DNA of 64,000 nucleotides from Indioceanicola profundi. GTDB taxonomy: Bacteria; Pseudomonadota; Alphaproteobacteria; Azospirillales; Azospirillaceae. The position numbers and the translations under genes are program-made. The notes below the pieces were generated by a model. It saw only the letters and a program-made list of their open reading frames with translations, was not told the origin of the DNA and ran no database searches. Of this stretch, positions 10,398 through 17,787 are shown piece after piece; within the stretch, counting starts at the first letter, position 1; each line of letters opens with the position of its first letter. The DNA is taken from the NCBI RefSeq assembly GCF_003568845.1, contig NZ_CP030129.1, positions 232,137 to 296,136 of the forward strand, given 5' to 3'.

Positions 10398-11846
10398 TCA
10401 GGCCACGCGGATAGCGCTCATCATTCCGGCGGCCTGGTGTTCCAGGATGTGGCAGTGGAACATCCAGTCCCCGGGGTTGTCGGCCACGAAGGCGATCTCG
10501 ATCCGCTCGCGGGGGGATAGAAGGACGGTGTCCTGCCATTCCCGGTAGCGCGTCGGCTCGCCGTTCCGGGACAGCACCCGGAAGGTGTGGCCATGCAGGT
10601 GCATGGGATGGTGCCAGACCGTGTCGTTCGCGACGGCGATGACGCAGGTCTGGTTGCGCTTCAGGGTGAAGATCGGGTCCATGACATGCCCCTGGGCGTG
10701 GTCATGGGTGACCCCATTGATGGCCCAGGCCATGCCGTGGCGCGTCATGCTGCGCATGTCGGTCATTCGGCCATGCACCATGGCGCCCGCCATCATGCCC
10801 ATCATGCCGCCGCCGAGCGTCACCGCGTGCCGGACGGCGTTGGCGAGATCGGGTTCGGCAACCGGGTTGGCGGGCAGCCGCACCGGGGCGTCCGAACCTG
10901 CGCTGCGCAGCGGAGGTTCGGCGCCGTAGGCCAGATCCGCCAGGCGGTAGGCCAGGCCCTCATAGAAGTCGTCGACGACTTCGGTGCGCGCGTTCGGCCC
11001 GCCTTCCATGTCCAGCACCAGGTCGATCCGCTGGGCCGGCGCCAGGACAACACGGCCGTCGGCGGGCTCATGCGGCTCAACGCCATGCCCGTCGATTGCA
11101 ATGATGCGAGGGCTGTGGCCCTTGAAGCGGAGCCCGAAGATCCGGCCGTTGGCGGCATTGATCAGGCGCAGCCTGACCCGTTCACCCGCCCGGACCGGGA
11201 CCTCGTCCACAACCCGCCCATTGATCGTGACGGTGTTGCCGACCCGGCCGGCATGGGACATGTCCATGAAATTGCCGAAGTCGTTGCTGATCGAGGCGTC
11301 CTCGAGCAGGCGCCAGTCGTCGAGCACCCAGGTGACATCCCGGTCCACCTGGATCGGGTCGCGCTCCTCTACGATGAGCGGGCCATAGAGTCCGCGGCCC
11401 ACCTGCACATGGCTGTGATGGTGCGGGTGGTACCAGAAGGTTCCGGCATCCACGGCATCGAACTCATACAGGAAGGTCTCGCCCGGGGCGATCGGCTTTT
11501 GGGTCAAATGCGGGACGCCATCCATGGCATTGGGTGTGCGGATTCCGTGCCAGTGAACGGTGGTCTCCTCATCCAGGCTGTTGGTCACGACGACGCGCAG
11601 CCGGTCGCCCTGGCGGATCCGGATTTCCGGTCCGGGGACGCGACCATTGTACGCCCAGACAGCGGTCTGGGGACGATCTGGCCCTACCACCGACGCCGTG
11701 CCGGGGCCGGCATTCAAGTGAATGGTCGCGTTGCTTTCGGCGGCGAACAGGTTGGCCCGTGGAAGCACGAACCCGGCTGCGAGACCGCCCCCGGCCAGGA
11801 GCAGGCGTCGGCGGCTCAGCGGCCGCGACGGGGAAAGGGTGGACAT
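10398..11846 (-). CDS. Multicopper oxidase with Tat signal
   Basis: Periplasmic cuproxidase or laccase-like enzyme of 482 aa. A Tat leader (SRRRLLLAGGG) starts at the ATG at 11846, with GAGGAAATC upstream. Copper sites are visible: HWHGIR and WYHPHHHSH near the N-terminus, and HPMHLHGH plus the T1 block HCHILEHQAAGMM at the C-terminus. A Met/His stretch (GGGMMGMMAGAMVHGRMTDMRSMTRHGM) before the last domain resembles Met-rich segments of cuprous oxidases such as CueO, pointing to Cu(I) oxidation. Downstream DUF411 and DsbD-like genes suggest one periplasmic copper-handling unit. Confidence 0.93.
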   Translation of the reverse strand: MSTLSPSRPLSRRRLLLAGGGLAAGFVLPRANLFAAESNATIHLNAGPGTASVVGPDRPQTAVWAYNGRVPGPEIRIRQGDRLRVVVTNSLDEETTVHWHGIRTPNAMDGVPHLTQKPIAPGETFLYEFDAVDAGTFWYHPHHHSHVQVGRGLYGPLIVEERDPIQVDRDVTWVLDDWRLLEDASISNDFGNFMDMSHAGRVGNTVTINGRVVDEVPVRAGERVRLRLINAANGRIFGLRFKGHSPRIIAIDGHGVEPHEPADGRVVLAPAQRIDLVLDMEGGPNARTEVVDDFYEGLAYRLADLAYGAEPPLRSAGSDAPVRLPANPVAEPDLANAVRHAVTLGGGMMGMMAGAMVHGRMTDMRSMTRHGMAWAINGVTHDHAQGHVMDPIFTLKRNQTCVIAVANDTVWHHPMHLHGHTFRVLSRNGEPTRYREWQDTVLLSPRERIEIAFVADNPGDWMFHCHILEHQAAGMMSAIRVA

Positions 11847-11969
11847 GATTTCCTCGTATCCATATGCGATCGGGTGCCGTGGGTTGCACGGACAGCCGGA
11901 CAGCAGGCAGGCCATCGGCCTGCCACGACGGCTCCGGTCAGCCCTGCCGAAGCAGGCCGACCGACTGCG

Positions 11970-12308
11970 TCAGATGGATCTCGGAGGATAGGGTTCGGGG
12001 TCGAGGCGGATCCCGCCGGGCATCCGCGTGGGCTGCCCAATTTCGGTCGCATGCCTGAACGTGCCGGCGGCGACTGAACCCGGTAGGAGACCAGGCATCA
12101 ACATGCAGGCCTTTGCGCAGGCCGCCATGCTCATGGACATCTCATCCATGGCATCGCAGTCGGGACAGCCGGTGTCCGCGTTGACGCTCATTGCCGGGGC
12201 GGCAACGGCGCCGGCTTGCGATGCCGCCATCCCGGGCATGGACCAGCCCGCCCCGCCGACAAGCGCGAGGACGAGCATCAGGGAAAGAAGGCGGCGGACC
12301 AGCGTCAT
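11970..12308 (-). CDS. Small secreted Met/Cys-rich protein
   Basis: Predicted 112 aa exported protein: signal peptide (MTLVRRLLSLMLVLALVGG) followed by a compact metal-ligand cluster with CPDCDAMDEMSMSMAACAKACMLM, then a proline tail DPEPYPPRSI. It leads the leftward copper gene set and is followed by the multicopper oxidase. No named family recognised; the ligand density argues for periplasmic copper binding (inferred). A similar tail (PPYKPPR) ends the small secreted protein at 30551-30859. Confidence 0.65.
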   Translation of the reverse strand: MTLVRRLLSLMLVLALVGGAGWSMPGMAASQAGAVAAPAMSVNADTGCPDCDAMDEMSMSMAACAKACMLMPGLLPGSVAAGTFRHATEIGQPTRMPGGIRLDPEPYPPRSI

Positions 12309-12428
12309 GAAAAGAGTATGGGACTTTGGTGGCCCGAAGCCAAGCTTTTAGCCGTGAAGTGCTTTCGGCGGTCCCAGTCCCCAGGCGAACGCATCCCCTC
12401 AGCCCAGGAGGGATTCCAATCGATGACC

Positions 12429-12671
12429 TTAGTCATTGCAACGGGCCCTGGAACACCTTGCGGACCCGACACTATCCTGGATCGGTGGGCAGGGCGTATC
12501 GCCATATGAGCAGAAGACGCAGCAATCCCCGGCCTTCGCGCGCAGAAGCGTCCCACAACCCATGCAGTCGTAGAAGAACTGGCACGCATCCGTCGGCATG
12601 GTCTCGGTTTCCCGGTGTCCGCACCGTGGACAGGTCAACGTTGATTCGAGCTCCTTCGCCGCTTGGGTCAT
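12429..12671 (-). CDS. GDCCVxC domain protein of a mer-like operon
   Basis: Soluble 80 aa protein with two Zn-ribbon-like pairs (CPRCGHRE and CMGCG) followed by the family signature GDCCVFCSYG and CPP. Some members of this family are selenoproteins and they are frequent in mercury-resistance operons; function unknown, metal or thiol chemistry likely. ATG at 12671 has GAGGGG upstream and lies one base from the merT stop, so the two are translationally linked. Confidence 0.85.
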   Translation of the reverse strand: MTQAAKELESTLTCPRCGHRETETMPTDACQFFYDCMGCGTLLRAKAGDCCVFCSYGDTPCPPIQDSVGSARCSRARCND

Positions 12672-12672
12672 G

Positions 12673-13101
12673 TCATCCCCTCGCCCAGGTGGCAACGGTC
12701 TGCACGACGGCGGCCTCGTTGCTGGCGGTCCAACCTGCGCCCAGCAGCAGCACGGTCGCGGCTGTCAGAAAGCTGAGGGTGATCCAGCGGCGGCCAGCAC
12801 TGGGTTTACATGCCCCGGTGGCAACGCAGACCACGGACGGGCGCCGCGATGCCCTGAGAAACAGCGCCCAGCTCCCGGCAAGAAGCAGGCCCGCTGCGAG
12901 GAAGATCTCGGTCCTGTAGACGGCGAGCCCAAGCAGGGGAGCGAGACCGGCACCGCCAAGCCCGACACCGGCGAAGAGCAACGGCAGGGCGCAACACGAG
13001 GCGGCACCGAGGGCACCCATGCCGGCGACCGCGGCGATTCCGGACAGTATGGTTGCCTCCTTGCCGTCCCGGACTGCCGTTTCGTTCGAAGCTGGCTGCA
13101 T
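12673..13101 (-). CDS. merT: Mercuric ion transporter MerT-like
   Basis: Inner-membrane protein of about 142 aa with helices at roughly 20-45, 50-75 and 95-120. The first helix holds the vicinal Cys pair (GAASCCALPLLFAGVGLGGA) that accepts Hg(II) in MerT; a second pair of cysteines (VVCVATGACKP) lies in the following loop as in the family. It imports mercury for cytoplasmic reduction. ATG at 13101 chosen; an in-frame TTG five codons earlier is possible. No separate merP was seen, so the mercury receptor is either absent or encoded elsewhere. Confidence 0.85.
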   Translation of the reverse strand: MQPASNETAVRDGKEATILSGIAAVAGMGALGAASCCALPLLFAGVGLGGAGLAPLLGLAVYRTEIFLAAGLLLAGSWALFLRASRRPSVVCVATGACKPSAGRRWITLSFLTAATVLLLGAGWTASNEAAVVQTVATWARG

Positions 13102-13185
13102 GGCATTGTCTTTCAATCACAACTGAGCCATCGTGCATCCTGTAGCGACTATAGAATCAAGCTCAAATAGCTGCCGCGTTTGCCC

Positions 13186-14535
13186 TTACAGCATGCTACC
13201 GATGTCGGACGCCCCGGTCGGGTAGGCGAACATCGTGGCTTTCACGTCGTCCGCCGTCAGACCGTGGCGGATGGCCAGGGCGAACAGGTTGATCACCTCG
13301 TCAGCGTGGGGTCCGACCAGATGAGCCCCGAGGATGCGTCCGCTGTCCTCATCGACCAGCACCTTGTGTCCATAGACGGGCTCGGCCTCGCGCAGGGCCG
13401 TGAACCAGCCGGGCGTCAGGGCCTTTGCCAGTCGGAACCGTAGCCCCTGCGCTCGGGCCTCATCTTCCCGGAGACCTGCGGCTGCGATCGGCGGGAAGGT
13501 GAAAGCGACACTCGGAACGCCGCGGTAGTCCGGCTGGCGGTGGTTGCCCTCCAGGATGTTGGCGGCGACCACCTTGGCGTCGTGGCTCGACACCGGCGTC
13601 AGTGGTGGCCCCACCTGCGCCATGTCGCCCGCCGCATACACCGCCGGATTGGAAACACTTTGCAAGAACCCATTCAGCTTGAGGCGATTACCCGACGTCT
13701 CGATCCCGCCGGCATCCAGGTCCAGTCGGCGGAGCGCAGGCACCCGCCCGGCGGCATGGATAGCCAGGTCCGCCCGGACCTCCAGAGGCCCGTCCGGGGT
13801 CATGGCGCGAACGCGACAGCCGCCTGCCGGATCAAGCTCGACTTGCCGGACTTCCGCATCGGTCCGCACGTCGATTCCGACCGCCTCGAATCCCTCCATG
13901 AGCCAGGACACCAGGTCCGCGTCGAACTGGGGCAACATCCGCGAGCCGCGCTGTAGAATGGTGACCTTGGCGCCGGCGCGGGCGGCGATATGGGCGTATT
14001 CGGCGGTAATGTAGCCACCGCCGACCAGGACGATCCGCTCCGGCAGTTTCTCCAGGTTCAAAAAGTCATCGCTCGTGGCGAGGTACTCTTCGCCGGGAAT
14101 GTCCAGTCGCGCCGGCTCGGCGCCGGCCGCCAGCAGGAGATGTCCGAAGGTGAGTTCCCGACCGTCAACCTCCACCCTGTCGCGCCCGGTGAGGCGCGCA
14201 TGGCCGTGCCAAGTGGCGATGCCCTTGTCGGCATACCGGCGTTGGTGTTTGCCCGGCACCGGGTCCGTGAAGCTGCGCTTGTGCGCCACCAAGGAGGGCC
14301 AGTCGATGCAAGGATCGCCGGCGATGCCGCGGCCCTGCATGCGTCGCGCGATGTCCACGGCCTCCGCGCCTGCGCGCAGCATTTTTTTGGGGTCGCAGCC
14401 GCGCAAGGCGCACGTACCGCCATAGGGCCGCTCATCGATAACGGCTACGCTGCGGCCAGCAGCCCGCACGCGGGTGGCGGCCACCATCGCAGCCGTACCG
14501 GCTCCGACCACTACCAGGTCGTACTGTTCTGCCAT
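13186..14535 (-). CDS. MerA-like FAD/NAD(P) disulfide oxidoreductase without C-terminal Cys pair
   Basis: Cytoplasmic flavoenzyme, 449 aa. N-terminal FAD motif VVVGAGTAAMVAA; redox-active site GGTCALRGCDPKKML (mercuric reductases have GTCVNVGCVPSK); NAD(P) fold VLVGGGYITAEYA; second FAD motif YAAGDMA; dimer domain ending ATMFAYPTGASDIGSML. It lacks the NmerA domain and the C-terminal CC that delivers Hg(II) in true MerA. Placement behind a MerR promoter and ahead of merT makes a mercury role plausible, but by sequence it is nearer the generic dihydrolipoyl dehydrogenase/glutathione reductase group. It may reduce a thiol or another metal complex. Confidence 0.85.
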   Translation of the reverse strand: MAEQYDLVVVGAGTAAMVAATRVRAAGRSVAVIDERPYGGTCALRGCDPKKMLRAGAEAVDIARRMQGRGIAGDPCIDWPSLVAHKRSFTDPVPGKHQRRYADKGIATWHGHARLTGRDRVEVDGRELTFGHLLLAAGAEPARLDIPGEEYLATSDDFLNLEKLPERIVLVGGGYITAEYAHIAARAGAKVTILQRGSRMLPQFDADLVSWLMEGFEAVGIDVRTDAEVRQVELDPAGGCRVRAMTPDGPLEVRADLAIHAAGRVPALRRLDLDAGGIETSGNRLKLNGFLQSVSNPAVYAAGDMAQVGPPLTPVSSHDAKVVAANILEGNHRQPDYRGVPSVAFTFPPIAAAGLREDEARAQGLRFRLAKALTPGWFTALREAEPVYGHKVLVDEDSGRILGAHLVGPHADEVINLFALAIRHGLTADDVKATMFAYPTGASDIGSML

Positions 14536-14600
14536 CGAGGTTCTCCGCTGTCGTCGACAGGATAGGCGGTTGCAAGCTGGCCTGGAGCGCCTACCTGTTG

Positions 14601-14631
14601 AGGATAGGACCTGTAGCCGCTACAGGTTCAA
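14601..14631 (-). promoter_or_regulatory. MerR-type promoter/operator of the mer-like operon
   Basis: Read on the minus strand: -35 TTGAAC, a 19-base spacer, then -10 TATCCT. The spacer contains the dyad ACCTGTAG-CGG-CTACAGGT. The 19-base spacing is the hallmark of promoters activated by DNA distortion through MerR-family proteins. It drives the MerA-like gene (start 14535) and lies just upstream of the divergent merR. Confidence 0.85.
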
Positions 14632-14661
14632 GGGGAGAGGAGCAACGATTTGGGAGGTCCT

Positions 14662-15078
14662 GTGGCACATGCGGGTGGGGGGTTGTCGATCGGGACCTTG
14701 TCCCGGCAGTGCGGCGTCCACATTGAGACAATCCGGTATTATGAGCGGATTGGGTTGGTGCCCGTTCCTGACCGCACCGCCGGTGGACACCGTTCATACG
14801 GGCCTCCGCATGTCCAACGGCTGGAATTCGTCCGCAGGGCACGCGATCTTGGCTTCACGCTCGACGAGATCCGGGCTCTGTTGGGCTTGGCGGAAAGCGA
14901 TCAGCCCTGTGCGGATGCCCGGCAGGTTGCCGCCCGCCATCTTGAAGACGTTCGGGGAAAGATTGCGGCTTTGCAGAGAATGGAGCGTGTTCTGGCCGGC
15001 ATGGTGGATCTGTGCGACGGGGAAGGTCGTGAATGTCCTTTGATCGACGCTCTGACCAGCCGCCGCACTGATCCATGA
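14662..15078 (+). CDS. merR: MerR-family mercury-type regulator
   Basis: Dimeric transcription factor of about 138 aa. Winged-helix DNA-binding part LSIGTLSRQCGVHIETIRYYERIGL...RSYGPPHVQRLEFV, then a dimer helix. Three cysteines match the Hg(II) ligands of MerR: PCADAR (about residue 79), LCDG (about 114) and ECPLI (about 123). It binds the operator between itself and the MerA-like gene. The GTG at 14662 with GGGAGG upstream is preferred; a TTG at 14650 and a later TTG are possible. Confidence 0.88.
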   Translation: MAHAGGGLSIGTLSRQCGVHIETIRYYERIGLVPVPDRTAGGHRSYGPPHVQRLEFVRRARDLGFTLDEIRALLGLAESDQPCADARQVAARHLEDVRGKIAALQRMERVLAGMVDLCDGEGRECPLIDALTSRRTDP

Positions 15079-15079
15079 G

Positions 15080-15457
15080 GTGGACGAGCGCCGCAAGACG
15101 GAGGAGGCGCTGCGCCAGAGCGAGAAACTGCAGGCTCTGGGTCAACTGACCGGCGGCATCGCGCACGATTTCAATAATCTGCTCCAGGTTGTGCATAGCG
15201 GTGTCGAGCTCTTGCGCCGTGGCAAAGAGGGTCCGGTCGAGCGACGGGCCATGTTCCTCGATTCCATGGCTCAGGCCGTAGAGCGCGCCAAGGAATTGAC
15301 CGGCCAGCTACTGACTTTCTCCCGCCGGCAGGCACCCAAGCCGCAGGTCTTCAATCTTAACGAAAGACTGCTCGGCATGGCCAGACTGCTCGACCGCACG
15401 CTCGGGCCCAAGATCACCGTGCGTACAGAGCTTGCTGCTGATCTCTGGCTGATGTAA
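15080..15457 (+). pseudogene. Sensor histidine kinase fragment
   Basis: About 125 codons of a PAS/hybrid-type histidine kinase: coiled start EEALRQSEKLQALGQLTGGIAHDFNNLL with the phospho-acceptor His of the H-box, then the dimerisation helix KELTGQLLTFSRRQ. It begins two bases after the merR stop without its sensor region, and stops before the ATP-binding domain (ends LAADLWLM). Both ends are therefore lost. Probably a recombination scar between merR and the scrap region to the right. Confidence 0.8.
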
Positions 15458-15541
15458 AAGCCCTGTTTGGCGCTGCCATGGCAGATTTAGGACACTGCCC
15501 CTACGGGTTGATGCAGCCTCGGCGCATCTGTTCCGTTCTGC

Positions 15542-15931
15542 GTGGGTGCACAAACCCTAGGGAGCCCGCATTCGCAGGCACAGCTGGGACAGTGGCTCAT
15601 TGAGGGTAGAAGCGGGCCGCGTAACATTGAGGAAGGGCTTATCTGGTTGAAGCGGAGTGCCGGCTTCGGCTGTCGAGGCGCCATGATGCGCCTTGCAGAA
15701 TTCTACCGTGAGCCGCCGGATCCAGAGCGTAAGGACCTTACTGTGGCCATGCAGTTTGCGCTGTTGGCGGTGGAGCATGCGGGACGATCCGAGTGGTCCT
15801 ATCACCTGCAGAGCGCCCGCAAGTTGGCAAACGAAATCCGCAAAAGGCTCTCGCCAGCGGAAGAGGCGGAAGCAGTAGAAGCAGCCTCCCAGTTTGCGGT
15901 GGTTCCCCATGAGGATTGTACCGCGTCGTGA
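15542..15931 (+). pseudogene. Sel1-like repeat protein, probably a fragment
   Basis: 129 codons opening with GTG. Two Sel1-type repeats can be seen: AQLGQWLIEG...NIEEGLIWLKRSAGFG and AMMRLAEFYREPPDPERKDLTVAMQFALLAVEHAG. Sel1 proteins are helical scaffolds. There is no good start signal or signal peptide, and the neighbours are gene scraps, so the 5' part is probably missing. The 84 bases between it and the kinase fragment hold nothing recognisable. Confidence 0.6.
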
Positions 15932-16020
15932 GGGTGGTACTTGGCCGAGCGACCGGCCCATAAAAGGGCGACTTTCCAGGAGCTGCTATTCAGCAGCCCA
16001 AAGAGGCCGATTGGTTTTAG

Positions 16021-16185
16021 TCATGCGGCTACGGCCAGAATCTGTTGCTTAGCATAGTAGCGCTCCTCGGCTTCCGCGGGCGGGATGTTCCCAATGGGCC
16101 CCATCAGGCGTCTGTTGTTGATCCAGTCGACCCATTCCAGGATGGTGAGTTCTACCGCCTCCATGCTGCGCCAGGGACCGGGCCG
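16021..16185 (-). pseudogene. IS3-family orfB C-terminal remnant
   Basis: About 50 codons equal to the end of an IS3 transposase: GPWRSMEAVELTILEWVDWINNRRL followed by [19 protein letters not shown]. The same segment is recognisable, with substitutions, in the complete IS3 orfB at 48114-49019, so it comes from a related but different copy. It is fused in frame to an IS5-type fragment on its 5' side. Confidence 0.8.
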
Positions 16186-16329
16186 GTGGATCATTTGCCG
16201 TTGACAGTCCCCCGCCTCGAAGATGCGGTCCCACACCCCAATCTTCGCCCAGCGGCGGAAGCGGCTGGCGCAGGTCGTTGCCGGACCATAGCGCTCGGGG
16301 ATATCGGCCCAGGGCGAGCCAGTCCTGAG
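16186..16329 (-). pseudogene. IS5-family transposase N-terminal remnant
   Basis: Short piece that reads RTGSPWADIPERYGPATTCASRFRRWAKIGVWDRIFEA-like on the minus strand, the conserved N-terminal region of IS5-family (IS427-type) transposases. It is cut on the left by the IS3 remnant and on the right by the end of the IS6 element, so it is a relic. Confidence 0.7.
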
Positions 16330-17221
16330 GGCTCTGTTGCAAAATCTGACTGGAACCGCGTGAGGCCAGCTTTCGGCATGGCTGCCCAGGTCAAGCGGCC
16401 TGGAGCTCGAGGTGCTGGTTGATGAACTGGGAGGCCTCGGTCAGCGCGCAGGGGCCGAGCCCGAAAGCTCGCTCAACCAGGCGGGCCTCGCCGCGCATGT
16501 CGCGGGTGAGGTTGAAAGCGCCTGCCTGCCCTTTGCGCAAGGCGCGCATCACCTCGAAGCCCTTGATCGTGGCGTAAGCGGTTTTCAGCGTCTTGAAGCC
16601 CCGCACGGGGCGGATCAACTGCTTGAGCTTGCCGTGGTCGGCCTCGACGACGTTGTTCAGGTACTTCACCTGCCGGTGCTCCGTGTCCTCGGGACATTTG
16701 CCCTCGGCCTTCAATGCCACCAGCGCCGGCCCATAGGTTGGCGCCTTGTCGGTATTGATGACCATCGGCTTCTCCCACGGCTTGAGGCCGTTCAGCGCCT
16801 TTCCGAGGAAGCGCTTGGCCGCGGCGGTGTTCCGGGCCGACGAGAGATGGAAGTCGATGGTGTTGCCGTACTTGTCGACGGCCCGGTACAGATAGGCCCA
16901 CTTGCCGCCGACCTTCACATAGGTCTCGTCGACCCGCCAACTGGTCGACCGTGGGCAGCGCCACTGCCAGCGCAGCCGCTTCTCAATCTCCGGCGCGTAC
17001 GTCTGAACCCAGCGGTAGATGGTGGTGTGATCGACCACGACCCCGCGCTCGGCCATCATCTGTTCGAGGTCGCGGTAGCTGATCCCGTACCGGCAGTACC
17101 AGCGCACCGCCCACAGCACGATCTCACCCTCGAAATGGCGGCCTTTAAAGTCCGACACGTCTCAGCCCCCTCGCTCGATCGCGTCATTCCACCGGATGCC
17201 GGCCAACTTTACAACAGAGCC
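16330..17221 (-). mobile_element. IS6-family insertion sequence
   Basis: 892-base element bounded by inverted repeats GGCTCTGTTGCAAA (left, 16330-16343) and, read inward from the right end, GGCTCTGTTGTAAA (17208-17221). It contains one transposase on the minus strand. The flanking eight bases differ (GTCCTGAG versus GTCCCCGA), so no simple target duplication is left; replicative cointegrate or deletion events typical of IS6 are likely. Its right end cuts a serine resolvase gene and its left end abuts an IS5 scrap. Confidence 0.9.
16391..17158 (-). CDS. IS6-family transposase
   Basis: DDE transposase of 255 aa beginning MSDFKGRHFEGEIVLWAVRWYCRYGISYRDLEQMM. The acidic residues of the catalytic core are visible in WRVDETYVKV, INTDKAPTY and NVVEADHGKLK. 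Length and helix-turn-helix start are normal and the frame is intact, so the element could be active. Confidence 0.93.
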   Translation of the reverse strand: MSDFKGRHFEGEIVLWAVRWYCRYGISYRDLEQMMAERGVVVDHTTIYRWVQTYAPEIEKRLRWQWRCPRSTSWRVDETYVKVGGKWAYLYRAVDKYGNTIDFHLSSARNTAAAKRFLGKALNGLKPWEKPMVINTDKAPTYGPALVALKAEGKCPEDTEHRQVKYLNNVVEADHGKLKQLIRPVRGFKTLKTAYATIKGFEVMRALRKGQAGAFNLTRDMRGEARLVERAFGLGPCALTEASQFINQHLELQAA

Positions 17222-17334
17222 GTCCCCGAGACCTGGTCCTCGAAAATCTGTTCGCAGCCCGCCACCTTCAGAGCCCGGTGCTGAAGGTCGAGGTTCTGAT
17301 CTTCCGTCGAGACGCGCGCATACCCTACCAACAT
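17222..17334 (-). pseudogene. Serine resolvase N-terminal stump cut by the IS6 element
   Basis: 38 codons, [37 protein letters not shown], the start of a Tn3-type resolvase/invertase including the catalytic Ser in ARVST. The frame runs into the right end of the IS6 element, which supplies a stop after three codons. The rest of the resolvase is absent from the window. Confidence 0.85.
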
Positions 17335-17360
17335 TGGTAGGGGCCGATGAATGAAGGCAT

Positions 17361-17470
17361 GGGTTCCTCGCTTTCGAGCCCCTATTTTGAGACTGCGTTT
17401 TGAGACGCGCAAGCCACTGAAATCGCTTGTCCCCAGAAAACGTCTCTAAAGGGAACCATTTTGAGACGAG
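17361..17470. repeat. Resolvase-site-like repeats upstream of the resolvase stump
   Basis: Three direct copies of TTTTGAGAC(G) at 17385, 17398 and 17461, plus an inverted CGTCTC at 17441 that pairs with GAGACG at 17465. A dyad-like stretch is at about 17361-17382. This position, just 5' of a resolvase start, fits a res site of a lost Tn3-type transposon. Resolvase binding is inferred from arrangement only. Confidence 0.5.
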
Positions 17471-17519
17471 CCGGGCGCCGGGCGAGCCTGTTAAGCCCGC
17501 GTGAGAGTAGTTTCCGCTG

Positions 17520-17678
17520 CTAGGAATTGTTCTCTGACGGGGAGGCCGCAGCCGTCCGGCTACTGCTGAACAGATATTTGACGAGGGCGGCGGCAGAAAG
17601 AACCAGCACGACAAGAGCGAGCAGCGAAAACAGCCCCATCCCCCACATCATTTCCCCGCACATCATGTCATACATCAT
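17520..17678 (-). CDS. Small Met-rich single-helix membrane protein
   Basis: 52-codon ORF. N-terminus MMYDMMCGEMMWGMG is extremely Met-rich with one Cys, followed by one transmembrane helix (LFSLLALVVLVLSAAALVKYLF) and a short Ser/Ala tail. AGGGCAGG lies just upstream of the tandem ATGs, and the 5' flank is AT-rich with a possible TATAAT. Small proteins of this style occur near metal-export genes. It lies downstream of the CDF-lspA-exchanger operon in the same direction. Cu(I)/soft-metal binding is a guess. Confidence 0.6.
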   Translation of the reverse strand: MMYDMMCGEMMWGMGLFSLLALVVLVLSAAALVKYLFSSSRTAAASPSENNS

Positions 17679-17787
17679 CCTGCCCTTTTTCTAAAATTAT
17701 TATATTTGGTCCATTTGTTTTATTAGCGCCAGTATTTATACCATAATGCGCAGTAAAGGTCTAATTTTCGCAGAAACATCTACATGC

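Noticed and set aside
13186..14535. True mercuric reductase merA
   Set aside because: C-terminal Cys pair and NmerA domain are missing and the active-site motif is GCDPKK; named only MerA-like.
16322..17229. 8-base target duplication around the IS6 element
   Set aside because: GTCCTGAG and GTCCCCGA differ in four positions.
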